Assembly (NCBI RefSeq): GCF_002153375.1 | Contig: NZ_MTBQ01000002.1 | Span: 250,223 to 314,222 of the forward strand | Source of the DNA: Oceanobacillus rekensis | Lineage (GTDB): Bacteria; Bacillota; Bacilli; Bacillales; Amphibacillaceae | Direction of reading: 5' to 3' | Length of the DNA stretch: 64,000 bases | Shown here: positions 61,667-64,000 of the stretch, piece after piece | Position numbering within the stretch: the first letter of the stretch is position 1 | Layout of the letters: every line of letters begins with the position of its first letter | Notes under the pieces: generated by a model | The model's input: only the letters and a program-made list of their open reading frames with translations | Databases searched by the model: none | What the model was told of the DNA's origin: nothing | Program-made: the position numbers and the translations under genes

Positions 61667-62668
61667 ATGCAAAAGACAAATCGAAGTATTCTATTGGTTA
61701 GTCGACCAAAAGGGATGCCAAAACAGGAGGATTTTAAACTTATAACTAATCCAATTCCTGAAGTAAAAGAAGGTGAAATATTAATCCGAACTATTTACCT
61801 TTCTGTAGATCCATATATGCGTGGAAGAATGCGTGGGATAAAAACATATGTTGAACCATTTGAGTTGAATGAAGTATTAATTGGTGGAGTTGTAGGGGAA
61901 GTTATAGAATCCAGGAATTCAAGGTTTAGAGTTGGAGAAATTATTGAAGGACGTCTAGATTGGGCTGATTTTTCCATATCAAATGGAGTAAATGTTAGGA
62001 AAGTAAATCCTAACCTTGCATCAATATCAACAGCACTTGGAATAATAGGGATGCCTGGGTTAACTGCTTATTTCGGTTTACTGGATATTGGTAAGCCAAA
62101 GGAAGGGGAAACAGTTGTAATTTCTGGAGCTGCTGGAGCAGTTGGTACAGTTGTAGGACAAATTGCAAAAATAAATGGATGTCGTGTTGTTGGCATTACA
62201 GGTTCTGAGGAAAAGAAGAGATACCTTGAGGATAAGCTTGAATTTGACGTAGCAATTAATTATAATGCTGAAAACGTATTAGAAGACTTAAGGACAGCAT
62301 GCCCCGATGGTGTGGACATTTATTTTGACAATGTAGGGGGGGAAATTTCTGATGCCGTCATGACTCTAATCAATTTTCAATCGAGAATAGTTCTTTGTGG
62401 ACAAATATCTTTATATAACAAAGAAAAAAGTGAAAAGGGACCACGAATTCAAGGTTCATTAATTCATCATAGTGCAGTGATGAAAGGATTTATTGTTGGG
62501 GATTATGCCGATCGACATCATGAAGGCTTAGAGCAATTGGGTGAATGGGTAAAGGAAGGTAAGTTAAAATATCATGAAAGTATAGTGAATGGTTTAGAGA
62601 ACGCTCCAAGGGCCTTTATGGGACTATTTAAGGGTGAAAATATTGGAAAGCAGCTGGTCAAGCTATAA
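61667..62668 (+). CDS. NADPH-dependent double-bond (enone) reductase, CurA/LTB4DH type
   Basis: 333 residues. Zinc-free MDR of the leukotriene B4 dehydrogenase/CurA group: LSVDPYMRGRMRG (about 45-57), GMPGLTAYFGLLDIGKPKEGETV and the NADPH motif SGAAGAVGTVVGQIAK (about 150-165); VDIYFDNVGGEISD follows. Reduces the C=C of alpha,beta-unsaturated ketones and aldehydes such as 4-hydroxyalkenals. This would feed saturated 4-hydroxy or 4-oxo acids into the kinase/ACAD10-11 route, which is inference. Site GGGGGAATGG; 26 bases after the SDR. Confidence 0.92.
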   Translation: MQKTNRSILLVSRPKGMPKQEDFKLITNPIPEVKEGEILIRTIYLSVDPYMRGRMRGIKTYVEPFELNEVLIGGVVGEVIESRNSRFRVGEIIEGRLDWADFSISNGVNVRKVNPNLASISTALGIIGMPGLTAYFGLLDIGKPKEGETVVISGAAGAVGTVVGQIAKINGCRVVGITGSEEKKRYLEDKLEFDVAINYNAENVLEDLRTACPDGVDIYFDNVGGEISDAVMTLINFQSRIVLCGQISLYNKEKSEKGPRIQGSLIHHSAVMKGFIVGDYADRHHEGLEQLGEWVKEGKLKYHESIVNGLENAPRAFMGLFKGENIGKQLVKL

Positions 62669-62776
62669 GAGATTATTAATGTTGGACAAAAGTTAAAAGT
62701 TGATAAACATAGATTAATACATTTTATTATTCAATGTCTAATTTAAGCTTCTAATAAGGAAATCTAATTAAGCATG

Positions 62777-62830
62777 CTCCGATAAATGTTAGAGTAAAAT
62801 CTAATCCATAATCGGAGTAGCTTTAATTGG
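62777..62830 (+). terminator. Possible terminator after the reductase
   Basis: CTCCGAT (62777-62783) and ATCGGAG (62811-62817) with a 27-base loop that holds a further TTAGA...TCTAA pairing; followed by TAGCTTTAATT. Weak U-tract, so moderate support only. Confidence 0.45.
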
Positions 62831-62903
62831 AATAAAATTGTATAAGTGAATGGGTCTTTCCTTGATTACTAAGTCTATTAAATCCAAATTCTTAGAACCC
62901 TCA

Positions 62904-62932
62904 CTTGACAATAAAAAATCTACTCATTAGAA
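62904..62932 (+). promoter_or_regulatory. Sigma-A promoter upstream of a lost gene
   Basis: TTGACA (62904-62909), 17-base spacer, TAGAAT (62927-62932). It is the best -35/-10 match noticed in the window, yet no intact gene follows within 1 kb. The cre box begins 5 bases after the -10. Confidence 0.6.
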
Positions 62933-62936
62933 TGAA

Positions 62937-62950
62937 TGTAAACGATTACA
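62937..62950 (+). promoter_or_regulatory. cre box (CcpA operator), perfect palindrome
   Basis: TGTAAACGATTACA fits the cre consensus TGWAANCGNTNWCA exactly and is almost fully symmetric. It covers the expected transcription start of the promoter at 62904, a classic repressing position. An AAGAGGAG ribosome-site-like sequence follows (62952-62960) without a usable start. Confidence 0.7.
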
Positions 62951-63438
62951 AAAAGAGGAGTTATCTAGTTTACTTTATCGGGAAAAGACAACAAAGAAAA
63001 GGATAAAATTATTTGAAAACACATCATTCCGCACCGACAGAAAAAGACTATCTACGAACTACAATGGAAGCTATCGTCTAAATACACCTCATGACAGAAA
63101 AAAATCTATTCACTACTAAATTAATGTAAATAGAATATACCCTAATCAATGTCATCAACAGTTACATGTGAACATGGCATTGAAAATAAACAAACTTCCA
63201 CAACCAGAGTTACCCAATTAAGTAGTATTTTCTAGTTTATAATTGCGGGAGAACCTTAAACTTCAATCAGATTACAATCATTCCTTTAATCTGATTTTAA
63301 AAGAATCTAATTCCCAGGACAATAAACTGTTTAACATAACCACTAGAATGTAATAAAAGAACTTCCCATTACCATATCAAACATTCAACCCGCATTCTTT
63401 CAAAGCAAGAATAATAGACTTATACAGAGGTGAAATAT

Positions 63439-64000
63439 ATGAAACTAAAAAACAGCACAACAATCATCACCGGCTGAGCAAACGGACTGGCGAAGCAATA
63501 GCTAGAAAAACTTTATCAAATGGCTGAAAAGTTGCTTTGTTGGATTTAAATGAAGAAAAAGGAAAAGCACTAGCCGATTAACTTGGGGAGTATGCAATCA
63601 ATCTACATAAAAGGAAAGCGTAAAACCTCATTAAATGAAGCAGTTAATTCATTTGGAATGGTTATGCAGTCGTTAACTATGCAGGAATTGAAATTGCAAG
63701 AAAACCTCTGGAAAAAAGTTGTACCTAAGGTAGTTTCTCTAAAGTTATACAAATCGACTTAATCGGTATATTTCATTTCATTCGTCTTGCGACCGTTTCA
63801 GCATTTGATGGACAACTTGGGCAGACGGCTTAAAGCGCATCAAAGGCTGATATTGTAGGAATGACATTACCAATTGCAAGGGAGATTTCAACATATGGAA
63901 TAAGAGTCATGTCGATTGCACCTGGTGTCTTTGAAACACCGTTATTTGCTTTCTTACCAGAAAAGGCAAGAGAATCTCTGGGGAAATGACACCATTTCCA
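63439..64000 (+). pseudogene. Decayed HSD10-like SDR (3-hydroxyacyl-CoA dehydrogenase type II), runs off window
   Basis: ATG 63439 follows AGAGGTG. Fragments in several frames follow the HSD10-like family in order: KLKNSTTIITG-stop-ANGL, EAIARKTLSNG-stop-KVALLDLNEEKGKALAD-stop-LGE, FSKVIQIDLIGIFHFIRLA, SAFDGQLGQTA[22 protein letters not shown], [27 protein letters not shown]. At least four stops, several frameshifts and a deletion before the SAFDG segment are visible. The Tyr of the active-site YSASK is replaced by the stop. The family oxidises 2-methyl-3-hydroxyacyl-CoAs, a branched-chain step now lost here. The 3' end is outside the window. Confidence 0.88.

Larger units (their letters stand above)
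62899..63131 (+). repeat. Imperfect direct repeat of a promoter/cre segment
   Basis: Copy 1 (62899-62944) and copy 2 (63086-63131) share CCTCA, TGACA, AAAAATCTA, TCA and AATGTAAA in the same order with small indels. Copy 2 has lost the -10 and the CG centre of the cre box. Suggests duplication of a regulatory region, then erosion of one copy. Confidence 0.6.
62669..63438 (+). other. 770-base non-coding region with duplicated promoter-like segment
   Basis: No intact gene. It holds a possible terminator (62777), a near-perfect promoter with an adjacent cre box (62904-62950), and a second diverged copy of the same segment about 187 bases further (63086-63131). The rest is AT-rich with scattered stops in all + frames. 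A small stretch near 63013-63080 (KTHHSAPTEKDYLRTTMEA) is open for only about 22 codons. Probably the eroded upstream part of a lost operon whose decayed SDR follows. Confidence 0.55.

Noticed and set aside
1-64000. CRISPR arrays, tRNA or rRNA genes, insertion sequences, defence systems
   Set aside because: Searched by eye; no regular spaced repeats, no transposase or nuclease genes, no structural RNA motifs seen.

Overview
The window is AT-rich, low-GC Gram-positive DNA. Strong AAGGAGG-type ribosome binding sites, frequent TTG and GTG starts, CcpA-type cre boxes and protein sequences of Bacillaceae character point to a member of the Bacillaceae. I could not run a similarity search, so the genus is left open. 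Every supported gene lies on the + strand. There are no rRNA or tRNA genes, insertion sequences or CRISPR arrays. The content is almost entirely catabolic: acyl-CoA ligases, acyl-CoA dehydrogenases (ACADs), hydratases, hydroxyacyl-CoA dehydrogenases, thiolases, CoA transferases, an acyl-CoA carboxylase, and three uptake systems for organic acids or peptide-like solutes.

Layout. (1) 1-2.5 kb: two overlapping ACADs, probably a heteromeric enzyme, and a crotonase. (2) 2.7-6.2 kb: a PAS-containing sigma-54 activator, a PanE-like reductase and a metallo-beta-lactamase-fold hydrolase. (3) 6.2-19.9 kb: a -24/-12 promoter with upstream dyads drives an ACAD. A cre box then precedes a TRAP/TAXI carboxylate transporter, followed by ligase, 3-hydroxyacyl-CoA dehydrogenase, EtfBA, a broken hydroxyacyl-CoA dehydrogenase, an ACAD with a nonsense codon, thiolase, a decayed thioesterase, a crotonase and an intact thioesterase. 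(4) 20-27.9 kb: ligase, ACAD, SDR, a split MaoC-type hydratase, an ACAD10/11-like dehydrogenase, SDR and thiolase. (5) 28-36.5 kb: a TetR regulator, two hotdog thioesterases, a tripartite tricarboxylate (TTT) transporter with duplicated binding protein, an ACAD10/11-type phosphotransferase, a crotonase and a ComB-like protein. (6) 36.5-43.4 kb: ligase, quinone-reductase-like enzyme and a duplicated binding-protein/SDR unit whose first copy has decayed. (7) 43.7-57.4 kb: a CBS-PAS-AAA+ regulator lacking GAFTGA, a carboxyltransferase, a complete Opp-type ABC importer, ligase, class III CoA transferase, biotin carboxylase and a biotin carrier. (8) 57.5-64 kb: an MFS exporter, a class I CoA transferase, an SDR, a double-bond reductase, a non-coding stretch with duplicated promoter-like sequence, and a decayed SDR that runs off the end.

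How it fits together. Acids enter through the TRAP, TTT and Opp systems. They are activated by ligases or CoA transferases and shortened by beta-oxidation, with electrons leaving through EtfBA. The kinase plus ACAD10/11-like dehydrogenase suggest that 4-hydroxy or 4-oxo acids are handled by phosphorylation of the 4-hydroxyacyl-CoA, as in bacterial levulinate catabolism. The acyl-CoA carboxylase could take up a propionyl-CoA-type or branched unsaturated product. Control seems layered: a sigma-54 activator, a palindrome of TetR type found before three operons, and cre boxes. Several genes are freshly or deeply decayed, so the island looks redundant and in flux.
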